Part shown: one piece after another, positions 23,630 to 32,092 of the stretch
Layout: every line of letters starts with the position of its first letter
Position numbering within the stretch: the stretch's first letter is position 1
Origin: an uncultured Eubacteriales bacterium
GTDB lineage: Bacteria; Bacillota; Clostridia; Oscillospirales; UMGS1783
Direction: 5' to 3'
Assembly: GCA_934456365.1 (NCBI GenBank)
Contig: CAKSHC010000002.1
Span: 124,001-188,000 of the forward strand
Length of the DNA stretch: 64,000 bases
Notes under the pieces: generated by a model
Database searches by the model: none
The model's input: only the letters and a program-made list of their open reading frames with translations
Told to the model about the DNA's origin: nothing
Translations under genes and position numbers: made by a program

Positions 23630-24328
23630 ATGAAAAAGCCTCTTCGGATCGCCCTGATCTGTGTCGCTGCCACCGTCGTGACCGCCGGGCTCGTGTTGGC
23701 CGGAATCGTCGGCGTGCAGCGGTATCAGGCCAGCCAAGAGCCGGACGGCTATCCGCCCCGGTATGTCTATACAAACGGGGTCTACTATACGATGGGGGAA
23801 TACAGCAGTATGCATCTGCCGGAAGGCTTTGTCCAATCCGGAGAGGTTTCCGTCTCTGTGGATCCCACCACGGAGCGGGCTAAAACGCCGCAGGAAGGCG
23901 ACGCCATTGGCGTTTCCGTCGGAGATATCATCTTCACCTCCCCGCAGGACCCCGACACGGTTTATGTCCTCACGCGCTTTTTCACCGAGGGCCCTCCGCG
24001 CTATATGCGCTTCGACCGCAACGACAGATTTATGACCACCGGGGATCTCTCCGACTACAGCGTGTATTACGTCTACACAAATGAAACGCGCTATATCCTC
24101 CAGAAATATAACCCCATGGAATTGCCCGAAGGCTTTTCCGAAACGAGCAAAATTGCGCGGATGCCGGATCGCTTCAACGAGGAATCCGCTCAGGAGGGCG
24201 ACTCGAATATTTACCCGATCGGCACGCCGATCTATACTTCCCCGGATGATCCCGACGTGATCTATATCGGACTGGGGCTCGATGGCCGAAGAAATTTGTG
24301 CTATGCCCGTTTCGACCTCGAAAAATAA
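23630..24328 (+). CDS. Membrane-anchored two-repeat protein, paralog A
   Basis: A 232-residue protein of a family I do not recognise. An N-terminal helix (about residues 5-27) anchors it, with the rest outside. The outer part is two homologous blocks of about 85 residues, each reading roughly Y-V-Y-T-N ... LPEGF ... QEGD ... TSP-DPD-VY ... FD (about 44-128 and 138-226). It is closely similar to the protein at 25968, and the similarity continues into the 3' flank and terminator. AAAGGAG precedes the ATG. It may partner with the nearby secreted peptidase, for instance as inhibitor or substrate; that is speculation. Confidence 0.8.
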   Translation: MKKPLRIALICVAATVVTAGLVLAGIVGVQRYQASQEPDGYPPRYVYTNGVYYTMGEYSSMHLPEGFVQSGEVSVSVDPTTERAKTPQEGDAIGVSVGDIIFTSPQDPDTVYVLTRFFTEGPPRYMRFDRNDRFMTTGDLSDYSVYYVYTNETRYILQKYNPMELPEGFSETSKIARMPDRFNEESAQEGDSNIYPIGTPIYTSPDDPDVIYIGLGLDGRRNLCYARFDLEK

Positions 24329-24382
24329 CCTTTCATAAAAGGGAAGCCGCCCCTCCGAACCGGCCTCCCGATCGTTTTCCAG

Positions 24383-24418
24383 AAAGAAGGAGCCCAGCAT
24401 AAGCTGGGCTCCTTCTTT
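24383..24418 (+). terminator. Terminator after paralog A (duplicated)
   Basis: A 16-bp stem (24383-24398 with 24403-24418, loop ATAA) ending in four T. It is nearly identical to the terminator at 26738-26773. Confidence 0.88.
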
Positions 24419-24536
24419 TGCAAAGAGTAGGAGGCGATTATGCCGGTTTTCTTTGGCTCAATAAGATCAAAAACCGTTTGACGCATAGAGAAAAAGAACG
24501 ATTATTGTTTGATTTCAATAAAAATAATGGAAAATA

Positions 24537-24565
24537 TTGACTTTTTCATTTTGTCATGGTATTCT
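24537..24565 (+). promoter_or_regulatory. Promoter of the C39-like peptidase gene
   Basis: TTGACT (24537-24542), 17-b spacer, TATTCT (24560-24565), in a GGTATTCTAAAAACAGAAA context shared with the promoter at 23518. A leader of over 200 b separates it from the peptidase ATG. Confidence 0.68.
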
Positions 24566-24628
24566 AAAAACAGAAAGGAGAAAATAAGGTTCCGGGATAA
24601 AAAGGGACGCAGCAGGGCGGAAGGAAAC

Positions 24629-24697
24629 ATGCGCGAGATCAAGAAGGATCCTTTGCATGCGGCAGGCGTCCTGCAGTTGGCCGGAAAAGAGGGGTGA
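24629..24697 (+). CDS. Possible 22-residue peptide in the peptidase leader
   Basis: A short frame (MREIKKDPLHAAGVLQLAGK plus two residues) with an AAGGAA site 5 b before its ATG, between the promoter at 24537 and the peptidase gene. It could be a regulatory leader peptide or chance. No family is recognised, and the rest of the 24420-24776 interval holds nothing else I can name. Confidence 0.25.
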   Translation: MREIKKDPLHAAGVLQLAGKEG

Positions 24698-24776
24698 AAG
24701 CGCCGCCGAATCTTGCCGCGCTCCAAATATCAAGGAGAGTTCTCATGCCAATAAAATAAAGAAAAGGAGAAGCGCT

Positions 24777-25922
24777 ATGAAAAGAATTTTTGCACTGCTC
24801 TTGGTCGTTTGCTTGGCAATGGGTCTGCCGACATTTGCTTCGGCAGAATCGCAAGAACCGGTAACGGTAGAACAGATCGCGGAAAACTGGATCGCCACGC
24901 AGTATACCGGCGAAGCGAAAGTTTCCCGAATCACCTCCTTGTTGAGTTATCAGAATGAGCGCGTGGGTGAGATGGTGGCCTTTGAGCGCGATGGTGTCCC
25001 CTGCGGATATATCGTTTTGAGCGTGGCCGACGGAGAATATCCGATTGTTGAGTTCTCTATGGAAGGCGATAATGCATACGATTATCTGGTGAATTCGTTT
25101 GAAGTGGCGAAAAACAGTTCCCTTTCAGCCAGCCTGGGAGAGGCAAGCTCGATGCTCACTGCGGAAGACCAGGTGGAAGAAGATGTGATGTACACGGATT
25201 TCATCCGCTATTCCATCCGGGTCAACCGGGGAAACGAAAGCCTTCTCTTCGACCAGTATGGGAAAATGGAATCCTTTGCCCCGGCTCATGAAATTTCCTC
25301 CTCTTCGGATTTGGAATGGGGGGATTCTGTGGTCTTTTCAGAAGGATACGCAGAATTTCTGAGAGATGGCGATGGCTGGGAGGACGACCTCTTGCCGGGT
25401 GCCCGTTCCAATATGGGATTAGTAGCGAACAATATGCCAGATGGATCCAAAGGTAATAATTGTGTACCAACAGCAATGACGATGCTCATAAAAATGTATG
25501 CAGAGAAGCCGTTAAACGGGCATGCAGCATTGACTAATCTGAAATATTATGGATCCGATCCGGCAACATATACTCGGTTAGCAACCTTAATGAATTATGT
25601 CGCCGGGTCAGGTATTGACCATAAAAAAGGAATTTCTGCGTTGCAAACGTATGTTGCACAAAAGAACTATACCTGCTCTGTGGACGATTATCTGTGGGAT
25701 TTTTGGAGCGATTTTACCCGGGATATTGATAATAAAAAGCCGATAATCCTTCATACAAGGTCAAATGCAGGACACTCACAGATTGTGGTTGGTTATCGAA
25801 ACTATACCAATGGCGCAAAATATCTTCGAGTGTTTTCCGGGTGGAGAAATTACTCAACATTTGTAAAATATAAAGCCAGTGTTTTCACGGAGTTTTGGGG
25901 ATATTGTGTAGCCGTCTCGTAA
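24777..25922 (+). CDS. Secreted C39-like cysteine peptidase
   Basis: A 381-residue exported protein with a Sec signal peptide ending near FASAES (residues 1-24). It has a propeptide-like N-terminal half and a C-terminal papain-like domain of the Peptidase_C39_2 type. The likely catalytic Cys is in GNNCVPTAMTMLIKM (about residue 228) and the His in NAGHSQIVVGYRNY (about 337). The 3' half is clearly richer in A+T than the neighbouring genes, suggesting separate ancestry. AAAGGAG lies 7 b before the ATG. It stands between two paralogous membrane proteins and probably shares a transcript with the second. The substrate is unknown. Confidence 0.8.
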   Translation: MKRIFALLLVVCLAMGLPTFASAESQEPVTVEQIAENWIATQYTGEAKVSRITSLLSYQNERVGEMVAFERDGVPCGYIVLSVADGEYPIVEFSMEGDNAYDYLVNSFEVAKNSSLSASLGEASSMLTAEDQVEEDVMYTDFIRYSIRVNRGNESLLFDQYGKMESFAPAHEISSSSDLEWGDSVVFSEGYAEFLRDGDGWEDDLLPGARSNMGLVANNMPDGSKGNNCVPTAMTMLIKMYAEKPLNGHAALTNLKYYGSDPATYTRLATLMNYVAGSGIDHKKGISALQTYVAQKNYTCSVDDYLWDFWSDFTRDIDNKKPIILHTRSNAGHSQIVVGYRNYTNGAKYLRVFSGWRNYSTFVKYKASVFTEFWGYCVAVS

Positions 25923-25967
25923 GAAAGAATCCATTTATTCGCACAAATCTTATATAGGAGTGATCGT

Positions 25968-26684
25968 ATGAAAAAATCCCTTCGGATCGCCTTAATCTGT
26001 GTCGCCGCCATCGTGGTGACCGCCGGGCTTGTGTTGGCCGGGATCGTCGGCGTGCAGCGCTATCAGGCCAGCCAAGAGCCGGACGGCTGTCCTCCCCAGT
26101 ATGTCTACACAAACGGGGTCTATTATATTACAAAATGGGGGGAAATCAGCTATTTGAACCTGCCGGAAGGCTTTGCCCGATCCGGGGAGGTTTTCGCCAT
26201 TGTGGATACGAGAACGGAGCGGGCCAAAACGCCGCAGGAAGGCGATGGCTATGGCATGGCCGTCGGGGATGGGATCTACTCTTCTCCAAACGATCCGGAT
26301 ACCGTCTATGTCCTTATGCAGGTTTCCACCGAGGGCTCTCCGCGTTATATGTCCTTCCATCGCAACGACGATTTTATGACCAGCAATTTCTCCGATTATA
26401 GCGTGTTTTATGTCTACACAAATGAAACGCGCTATATCTGCCGGGAAGATGATGATCCCATTGAATTGCCTGAAGGCTTTTCCGAAACGAGCAGAATCGC
26501 GCGGATGCCGAATCGCTTCAACAAAGAATCCGCCCAGGAGGGGGACTCGAATATTTACCCGATCGGCTCGCCGATCTGCACCTCGCCGGACGATCCCGAT
26601 GTGATCTATGTCGGGGTGGAAATCCCCAGCCGGACGGGGAAGGGAAAGGAAACCCGCTACGTCCGTCTTGACCGCGAAAAATAA
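25968..26684 (+). CDS. Membrane-anchored two-repeat protein, paralog B
   Basis: A 238-residue paralog of the protein at 23630, with almost the same N-terminus up to RYQASQEPDG and the same two-block outer region (LPEGF ... QEGD ... SP-DPD-VY ... FD, twice). Differences concentrate in the loops. It has AGGAGTG before the ATG and no clear promoter of its own, so it is probably expressed with the peptidase 45 b upstream. Function unknown. Confidence 0.8.
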   Translation: MKKSLRIALICVAAIVVTAGLVLAGIVGVQRYQASQEPDGCPPQYVYTNGVYYITKWGEISYLNLPEGFARSGEVFAIVDTRTERAKTPQEGDGYGMAVGDGIYSSPNDPDTVYVLMQVSTEGSPRYMSFHRNDDFMTSNFSDYSVFYVYTNETRYICREDDDPIELPEGFSETSRIARMPNRFNKESAQEGDSNIYPIGSPICTSPDDPDVIYVGVEIPSRTGKGKETRYVRLDREK

Positions 26685-26737
26685 CTTTTCAAAAAGGGAA
26701 GCCGCCCCTCCGAACCGGCCTCCCGATCGTTTTCCAA

Positions 26738-26773
26738 AAAGAAGGAGCCCAGCTTATGCTGGGCTCCTTCTTT
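26738..26773. terminator. Bidirectional terminator between paralog B and mfd
   Basis: A 16-bp stem (26738-26753 with 26758-26773, loop TTAT), near-identical to 24383-24418 but with the loop inverted. It serves paralog B (plus) and mfd (minus, stop at 26784). Confidence 0.88.
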
Positions 26774-26783
26774 CAGAAAGAAT

Positions 26784-29700
26784 TTATTCCAGATTGGCGG
26801 CAATTTCGCTGGCCGCCTCTAAAACCGGCCGGGAGGAAACGGCGGCAATATAAGGCTCGTTTCCCGCCGAGAAAAACATCTTGCCCGGGAACCGGGAAAT
26901 CAGCGCCGCAATCTTTTCCATATCCGGCTTTTCGAATTTGAGCCGGATCTGATTGTTTTGGAAGGAGATCTCGCGAATGCCCGCCTTGGCGCAGCGGGTG
27001 CGGATCAGCGAAAGGTCGACCAGCGCCAGAACCTCCCGCGGCGGATCGCCGAAGCGCTCGATCATCTCGTCGAGCAGATCGGAGCAGTCCTCCTCGGTTT
27101 CCACCGCGGCGATCTTCTTGTAAAGATCCACCCGCGCCGCCTCGCTCTCCACATAGCTCTGCGGCAGATAGGCGCTCACCTTGAGATCCACCAGGCAATC
27201 TCTCGGCCGCGGCGCCGGGGCCTCTCCGCGCTTTTCCGAAATGGCTTCGTTGAGAAGCTGCATATATAGATCGTAGCCCACACTGTCCATGTGCCCGCTC
27301 TGCGCCGCGCCCAGAAGATCGCCCGCCCCGCGGATCTGCAGATCGCGCATGGCAATGCGGAAGCCGGACCCGAATTCGGTATATTCCCGGATGGCGTCCA
27401 GCCGCTTGCGCCCGTCCTCGGTCAGAACCCGCCCCGCCCGATAGGTGAAGTAGGCATAGGCCTTGCGGTAGCTCCGCCCCACCCGGCCGCGGATCTGATG
27501 CAGCTGCGCCAGGCCGAGCCGGTCGGCGTCTTCGATAATCAGGGTGTTGGCGTCGGGCACATCCACCCCCGTTTCAATGATGGTGGTGCAAACCAGAATG
27601 GAGGTCTCGCCCTCGGTCATCCGTTCCCAAACCTCGCTGAGCTCCTCCTTGCTCATCTTCCCGTGGGCCACATCCACCTCCGCCTGCGGGAACAGGCGCG
27701 CCAGCCGGTCGGCCACCTTGTAGATGCTCTCCACCCGGTTGTGAAGATAGTAAACCTGCCCGCCCCGCGCCAGCTCGCGGCGGATGGCGTCGGCGATCAG
27801 ATCGTCGGAATATTCGCACACATAGGTCGCCACCGGATGCCGGTCGGAGGGCGGCGTGTCCAGGGTAGACATATCGCGGATCCCCGAAAGCGCCATGTTC
27901 AGCGTGCGCGGAATGGGAGTGGCCGAAAGGGTCAGAACATCCACCTCCCGCGTCATCTCCTTGAGCGCCTCCTTGTGGGAAACCCCAAAGCGCTGCTCCT
28001 CATCCACAATCAGAAGCCCTAAATCCTTGAACACAACATCCTTCTGAATCAGCCGGTGGGTGCCCACCAAAAGATCGATCTCGCCCCGGCGCAGCCGCCG
28101 CAGGATTTTCTCCTGCTGCTGCGGAGTGCGAAAGCGCGAAAGCAGCTCCACCGTCACCGGAAATCCCTCAAACCGCGCCCGGATGGTGTTGTAGTGCTGC
28201 CAGGCAAGCAGAGTCGTAGGGGTCAGAATGGCCGCCTGCTTGCCGTTTTCAATGCATTTGAAGGCCGCCCGCAAAGCCACCTCGGTCTTGCCGAAGCCCA
28301 CATCGCCGCAAAGCAGCCGATCCATCGGCACAGGGCGCTCCATGTCGGCCTTGATCTCGTCGGTCGCAATGCGCTGATCGTCGGTCTCCTCGTAGGGGAA
28401 GGCCGCCTCAAACTGGCGCTGCATCTCGTCGTCGGGCAAAAAGGCGTGGCCGGGCAGAGCCTGCCGGGCGCTGTAGAGCCGGATCAGCCCGTCGGCCAGA
28501 TCCTGCACCTGCTTTTTCACCCGGGCCTTGGTCTTCGACCAGTCGGCCGTCCCCAGCCGGCTGAGCTTCACCTTGGCCTCGTCGTTGACGGGAAGATACT
28601 TGCTGATCTGATCAAATTGCCCGGCCGGGATAAAGAGGGTGTCGCTCCCGGCGTAGCGCAGCTTGATGAAATCGGAGGCCACCCCCTGGCTGACCACCTT
28701 TTCCACCCCTTCGTAAATCCCGATCCCGTAATTTTCGTGCACGATATAATCGCCCACCGAAATGTCCGAAAAGGAGGAAATGCGGGCCCCCGGCGCATGG
28801 CGCGTCCGGCGTTTTTTCTTGCCGGAAAGCCGCGCGCTGCCCAAAACAGCCAATCCCCCCTCGGGATCGTAAAACCCGCCGGGGAAGCCCGAGGAAAGAA
28901 GGGTCACCGCGTCGTCCCGCTCCTCTTTGAGCGTGCGGGCAAAGGGAATGCCCCGCTCGGTCAGAAGCGAGGGCAGATAGCTCGCCCGCGCCGGCGACCC
29001 GGCAAACACAATCACCTTCCCCCGCTCGCGGTAAAAGGCGATCTCGTCGCAAAGCGCCTCGTCCGCCCCCGGCGCCGAAAGGGAAGACATCCGATACCCC
29101 TGCACCAGAGAAAAGCGAATTCCCTGCTCCTGGCGCAGAAAGTCCTCAAACAGCCAAACAGCCCGCTCCCGCAGCAGCCGGTTGAGCGCCGCCGCGTCCA
29201 GGATCGCCTCGCCCTTGGGCAAAAGCGCTCCCCGCTCGGTCAAAACGGCGCAGTCGTTCGCAAAGCGGAAGCGGTATGCGTCGGCCGCCTCGCGCAGCTT
29301 CGGCAGATCGTAGCAAACCACCGCCGCCTCCTCGTCGTAGGAAAGCGCCGTGGCCGCGTGCGGTAAAATCAGCGGCAAAAACCGATCCAAAGCCGTAAAC
29401 CGCCCCTCGTCCAGCAGGGCCAGCTCCTGGCGCGTGAAATCGCCGTCTTCCTGCCCGGCAAGCCCCTTTTCCAAAAACGCGCGGATTCTCCCCAGCTCCT
29501 TTTCCCCGGGCAGAAGCTCCCGCACCGGCAAAACGGCAGCCTCCTCCAGATCCTCGGTCGAGCGCTGGGTGGCCGGATCGAAATGGGTCATCCGATCGAT
29601 CTCGTCGCCAAACAGCTCGATGCGCACAGGCGCGTCCTCGCCCGGCGAAAAGAACTCCAGAATGCCCCCGCGCCGGGAAAATTGCCCCGGGCATTCGATC

Positions 29701-30191
29701 AGATCGGCATTCTGATACCCGTCCCGGCACAGCCGGCGCAGAAACTCATCCGCATCCAGCTCCGCCCCCTTTTTCAGAAGCTGCCGGTGCGCCCGGAAAT
29801 CCTCAGGCTCGGGCAGAGGCAGGCAAAGCGCGTCGACGGGCAAAAGGCAAATGCGGTAGTCGCCCGCCATCAACCGCTCCAGCGCGCGCAGCCGCCGCCG
29901 CTCCGCCTCGCGCGAAAGGTTTTCGTAGTGGTAAAGCACCGGCTCGCGCGCCGGGAAAAGCAAAAGCTGCTCTGGCTCGCAAAGCGCCCCGAAAAGATCG
30001 GAAAAACGCTCGGCCTCGCCCGTGTCGGGAAGCAGCAGAAAAACCCGTCTTTCCTCCGTGAGAAGACGGGTCAGAAAAATGCGCGCGCTTTCGGGAAGCC
30101 CCGTGGCGTAAACCGAGTGGTTCTCGCCGCAGCGCCGCGTGAGCTCGCGAATCTGTTCGTTGCGTTGTAAGGCTTTTGAAATCGGATCCAT
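26784..30191 (-). CDS. mfd: Transcription-repair coupling factor Mfd
   Basis: Mfd pushes stalled RNA polymerase off damaged DNA and recruits UvrA. The 1135-residue protein has the N-terminal UvrB-like part (about 30-350), the RNA polymerase interaction domain (SVGDYIVHENYGIGIYEGVEK, about 480-500), the SF2 translocase with GDVGFGKTEVAL (about 627) and DEEQRFG (about 728), HQIRGRVGRS, and the C-terminal regulatory domain. The ATG at 30191 lacks a ribosome site and comes right after a terminator-like hairpin; a GTG at 30206 is no better. It follows prs and pth. Confidence 0.96.
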   Translation of the reverse strand: MDPISKALQRNEQIRELTRRCGENHSVYATGLPESARIFLTRLLTEERRVFLLLPDTGEAERFSDLFGALCEPEQLLLFPAREPVLYHYENLSREAERRRLRALERLMAGDYRICLLPVDALCLPLPEPEDFRAHRQLLKKGAELDADEFLRRLCRDGYQNADLIECPGQFSRRGGILEFFSPGEDAPVRIELFGDEIDRMTHFDPATQRSTEDLEEAAVLPVRELLPGEKELGRIRAFLEKGLAGQEDGDFTRQELALLDEGRFTALDRFLPLILPHAATALSYDEEAAVVCYDLPKLREAADAYRFRFANDCAVLTERGALLPKGEAILDAAALNRLLRERAVWLFEDFLRQEQGIRFSLVQGYRMSSLSAPGADEALCDEIAFYRERGKVIVFAGSPARASYLPSLLTERGIPFARTLKEERDDAVTLLSSGFPGGFYDPEGGLAVLGSARLSGKKKRRTRHAPGARISSFSDISVGDYIVHENYGIGIYEGVEKVVSQGVASDFIKLRYAGSDTLFIPAGQFDQISKYLPVNDEAKVKLSRLGTADWSKTKARVKKQVQDLADGLIRLYSARQALPGHAFLPDDEMQRQFEAAFPYEETDDQRIATDEIKADMERPVPMDRLLCGDVGFGKTEVALRAAFKCIENGKQAAILTPTTLLAWQHYNTIRARFEGFPVTVELLSRFRTPQQQEKILRRLRRGEIDLLVGTHRLIQKDVVFKDLGLLIVDEEQRFGVSHKEALKEMTREVDVLTLSATPIPRTLNMALSGIRDMSTLDTPPSDRHPVATYVCEYSDDLIADAIRRELARGGQVYYLHNRVESIYKVADRLARLFPQAEVDVAHGKMSKEELSEVWERMTEGETSILVCTTIIETGVDVPDANTLIIEDADRLGLAQLHQIRGRVGRSYRKAYAYFTYRAGRVLTEDGRKRLDAIREYTEFGSGFRIAMRDLQIRGAGDLLGAAQSGHMDSVGYDLYMQLLNEAISEKRGEAPAPRPRDCLVDLKVSAYLPQSYVESEAARVDLYKKIAAVETEEDCSDLLDEMIERFGDPPREVLALVDLSLIRTRCAKAGIREISFQNNQIRLKFEKPDMEKIAALISRFPGKMFFSAGNEPYIAAVSSRPVLEAASEIAANLE

Positions 30192-30230
30192 AAAAAGAGA
30201 AAGCACGGGGCGCAGTTGCCTGCGCCCCGG
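30191..30230 (-). terminator. Hairpin between pth and mfd
   Basis: On the minus strand, a perfect 9-bp stem GGGGCGCAG with GCAA loop is followed by GTGCTTTCTCTTTTT and then at once the mfd ATG. It is terminator-like and may attenuate mfd relative to prs and pth. Confidence 0.7.
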
Positions 30231-30235
30231 ATGGT

Positions 30236-30841
30236 TTATTCCTGCGTTTCCTTGGAGGCGTTGTAGCGATTCATCGCCTCGTCGATCCGGCCGTCCAAAA
30301 AGAGCTTCACGGCCTCATACACATCGGGCAGCGCCGCGTCGATCTTCTTGCGCTCGGTCGTCCGCATCTCGCCCAAAACCCAATCGGCCAAAACGAATTC
30401 GTGGGCCGGCTTGGAAATGCCGATGCGCACCCGGGCAATGTCGTAGGTCCCCAGCGCATGAATGATGCTCTTGATGCCGTTGTGCCCGCCGTCGCTCCCT
30501 CTTTTGCGGATGCGCAGCGCACCCGTGTCCAGAGCCGTGTCGTCGTAAAGCACCAGCACGTTTTCCGGCGAAAGCTTCAGATAGGAAACGATCTTGGCCA
30601 CACAGTCCCCGCTGCGGTTCATGTAGGTGTGCGGCTCGACCAGCAAAACGCGCTTCCCGGCAATCTGCGCCTGCCAGACGGTCCCCTGCCAGCGGCTCTT
30701 GCTCTTGCCCAGAGAAAGATCGTCCACAATGTAATCTATGGCCATAAAGCCCGCGTTATGCCGGGTGTTTTTGTATTTTTCTCCGTAGTTGCCCAAACCG
30801 ACAACCACCGCGTCGACAGCCGGACGCTCTCTCTTAAACAT
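30236..30841 (-). CDS. pth: Peptidyl-tRNA hydrolase
   Basis: Pth releases peptides from peptidyl-tRNA that drops off the ribosome. The 201-residue protein has VVGLGNYGEKYKNTRHNAGF with the catalytic His (about residue 28), KPxTYMNRSG-type motif as EPHTYMNRSGD (about 75), and KRGSDGGHNGIKSII (about 100). The start is ATG at 30841 with GAGGA 6 b upstream. It lies 8 b after prs, a neighbourhood common in Firmicutes. Confidence 0.95.
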   Translation of the reverse strand: MFKRERPAVDAVVVGLGNYGEKYKNTRHNAGFMAIDYIVDDLSLGKSKSRWQGTVWQAQIAGKRVLLVEPHTYMNRSGDCVAKIVSYLKLSPENVLVLYDDTALDTGALRIRKRGSDGGHNGIKSIIHALGTYDIARVRIGISKPAHEFVLADWVLGEMRTTERKKIDAALPDVYEAVKLFLDGRIDEAMNRYNASKETQE

Positions 30842-30849
30842 GGCAGTCC

Positions 30850-31806
30850 TCAATCAAATAAAGTGGAAAGAGGCAGATCGGCATAAATGCGCTCGATGGC
30901 CTCGGCAAAAACATGCGCGGTAGACAAAACCGTGATCTTGTCGATCTGCTTCTCCTCGGGAATCTCAATGGTGTCCAGAAGCACCAGCTCCTTGATCGGG
31001 CTCTCTTTCAGGCGCTCGATCGCCGGCCCGGAAAGCACCCCGTGGGTCGCGCAGGCATAAACCTCCTTCGCGCCCTTGTCCATCAGCGCCTTGGCCGCAT
31101 TGCAGAGGCTTCCGCCGGTGTCCACCATATCGTCCAGAATCACCAACCGCTTGTCCTCCACCTCGCCGATGATATTCATCACCTCGCAGGCATTGGCCTT
31201 CGGACGGCGCTTGTCCACAATGGCTAAGGGTGCGTCGAGCCGGGTGGCAAAGTTGCGTGCGCGCGTCACCGAGCCGAGGTCGGGCGAAACCACCACCAGA
31301 TCGTCGTGGTTGTCGCGGAATTTATCCACAAAATAGGGAGCCAGAAGCGGCGCGCCCGGCAGATGATCCACCGGAATGTTGAAGAAGCCCTGAATCTGCG
31401 CCGCATGAAGATCCATGGAAAGCACCCGGTCCGCCCCGGCCGCCACCAGAAGATCCGCCACCAGCTTGGCCGAAATGGGATCGCGCGATTTCGCCTTGCG
31501 GTCCTGGCGCGCATAGCCAAAGTAAGGCATCACCGCCGTGATCCGCCCCGCCGACGCCCGCTTGAACGCGTCGATCATGATCAGAAGCTCCATCAGATTG
31601 TCGTTGACCGGATCGGCCGTCGACTGGATGATAAACACATCGTTGCCGCGCACCGTCTCGTAAATCGAAACCGAAATCTCTCCGTCGGAAAATTTCTTCA
31701 CCTCGCTCTTGCCAACCGGCAGATGCAGGCGCTCCGCCACCGCCGCCGCCAGCTTGGGCGACCCGTTGGCGCAGAAGATCTTGATGTTCTTGCCGTGCGT
31801 AATCAT
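30850..31806 (-). CDS. prs: Ribose-phosphate pyrophosphokinase
   Basis: Prs makes PRPP from ribose 5-phosphate and ATP, feeding nucleotide, His and Trp synthesis. The 318-residue class I enzyme shows KIFCANGSPKLA, the FSDGEI loop, YFGYARQDRKAKSRDPISAK (ATP and catalytic loop, about 98-117), VVSPDLGS, and the PRPP loop VILDDMVDTGGSLC (about 220-233). ATG at 31806 follows CGGAGGAG. It is the first gene of prs-pth-mfd and has an unusual structured leader. Confidence 0.96.
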   Translation of the reverse strand: MITHGKNIKIFCANGSPKLAAAVAERLHLPVGKSEVKKFSDGEISVSIYETVRGNDVFIIQSTADPVNDNLMELLIMIDAFKRASAGRITAVMPYFGYARQDRKAKSRDPISAKLVADLLVAAGADRVLSMDLHAAQIQGFFNIPVDHLPGAPLLAPYFVDKFRDNHDDLVVVSPDLGSVTRARNFATRLDAPLAIVDKRRPKANACEVMNIIGEVEDKRLVILDDMVDTGGSLCNAAKALMDKGAKEVYACATHGVLSGPAIERLKESPIKELVLLDTIEIPEEKQIDKITVLSTAHVFAEAIERIYADLPLSTLFD

Positions 31807-31845
31807 GCTTCTCCTCCGTCTATCCTGTATTTGATTCGATCCGCG

Positions 31846-31909
31846 AAAAAAAAGCATTTCCTTCGTTTCGTGCGGAAATGCCTGGTCTGCCCGGGAAAAA
31901 TCCCCGAGC
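31846..31909 (-). promoter_or_regulatory. Attenuator-like leader of prs
   Basis: On the minus strand the prs leader forms a first hairpin (31889-31909, 7 bp) and then a stem GCATTTCC/GGAAATGC (31874-31881 with 31854-31861) followed directly by eight T (31846-31853). This is an intrinsic terminator placed between promoter and coding sequence, 40 b before the start codon. It implies transcriptional attenuation; the signal is not evident. Confidence 0.65.
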
Positions 31910-31925
31910 CTTTTTTCCTATTCTC

Positions 31926-31954
31926 ATTATCGCCCAATCCGCCCCGTTTTGCAA
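31926..31954 (-). promoter_or_regulatory. Promoter of prs-pth-mfd
   Basis: On the minus strand, TTGCAA (31949-31954), 17-b spacer, GATAAT (31926-31931), giving a leader of about 115 b. Confidence 0.68.
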
Positions 31955-32021
31955 GGGGTAATTGTAAAAAAACCAAAAAAATTGCAGACCGGAAAAACTT
32001 TTACAGGGTTTGGAAAAAACC

Positions 32022-32050
32022 TTGAAATTTCAAACCGTCTATGATAGAGT
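32022..32050 (+). promoter_or_regulatory. Promoter/operator region of the GH3 glucosidase gene
   Basis: A weak promoter, TTGAAA (32022-32027), 17-b spacer, TAGAGT (32045-32050). Its -35 lies inside a perfect 12-b palindrome, TTGAAATTTCAA (32022-32033), itself flanked by GGTTTG/CAAACC (32007-32012 and 32031-32036). The symmetry suggests repressor binding. Confidence 0.45.
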
Positions 32051-32092
32051 AAAACCACCATGCGCCCCGCGCGCAAAATAAGGAGATTTTTT

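Noticed and set aside
31322..31330. Perfect DnaA box TTATCCACA
   Set aside because: A single copy inside the prs coding sequence with no cluster, A+T-rich region or dnaA gene nearby.
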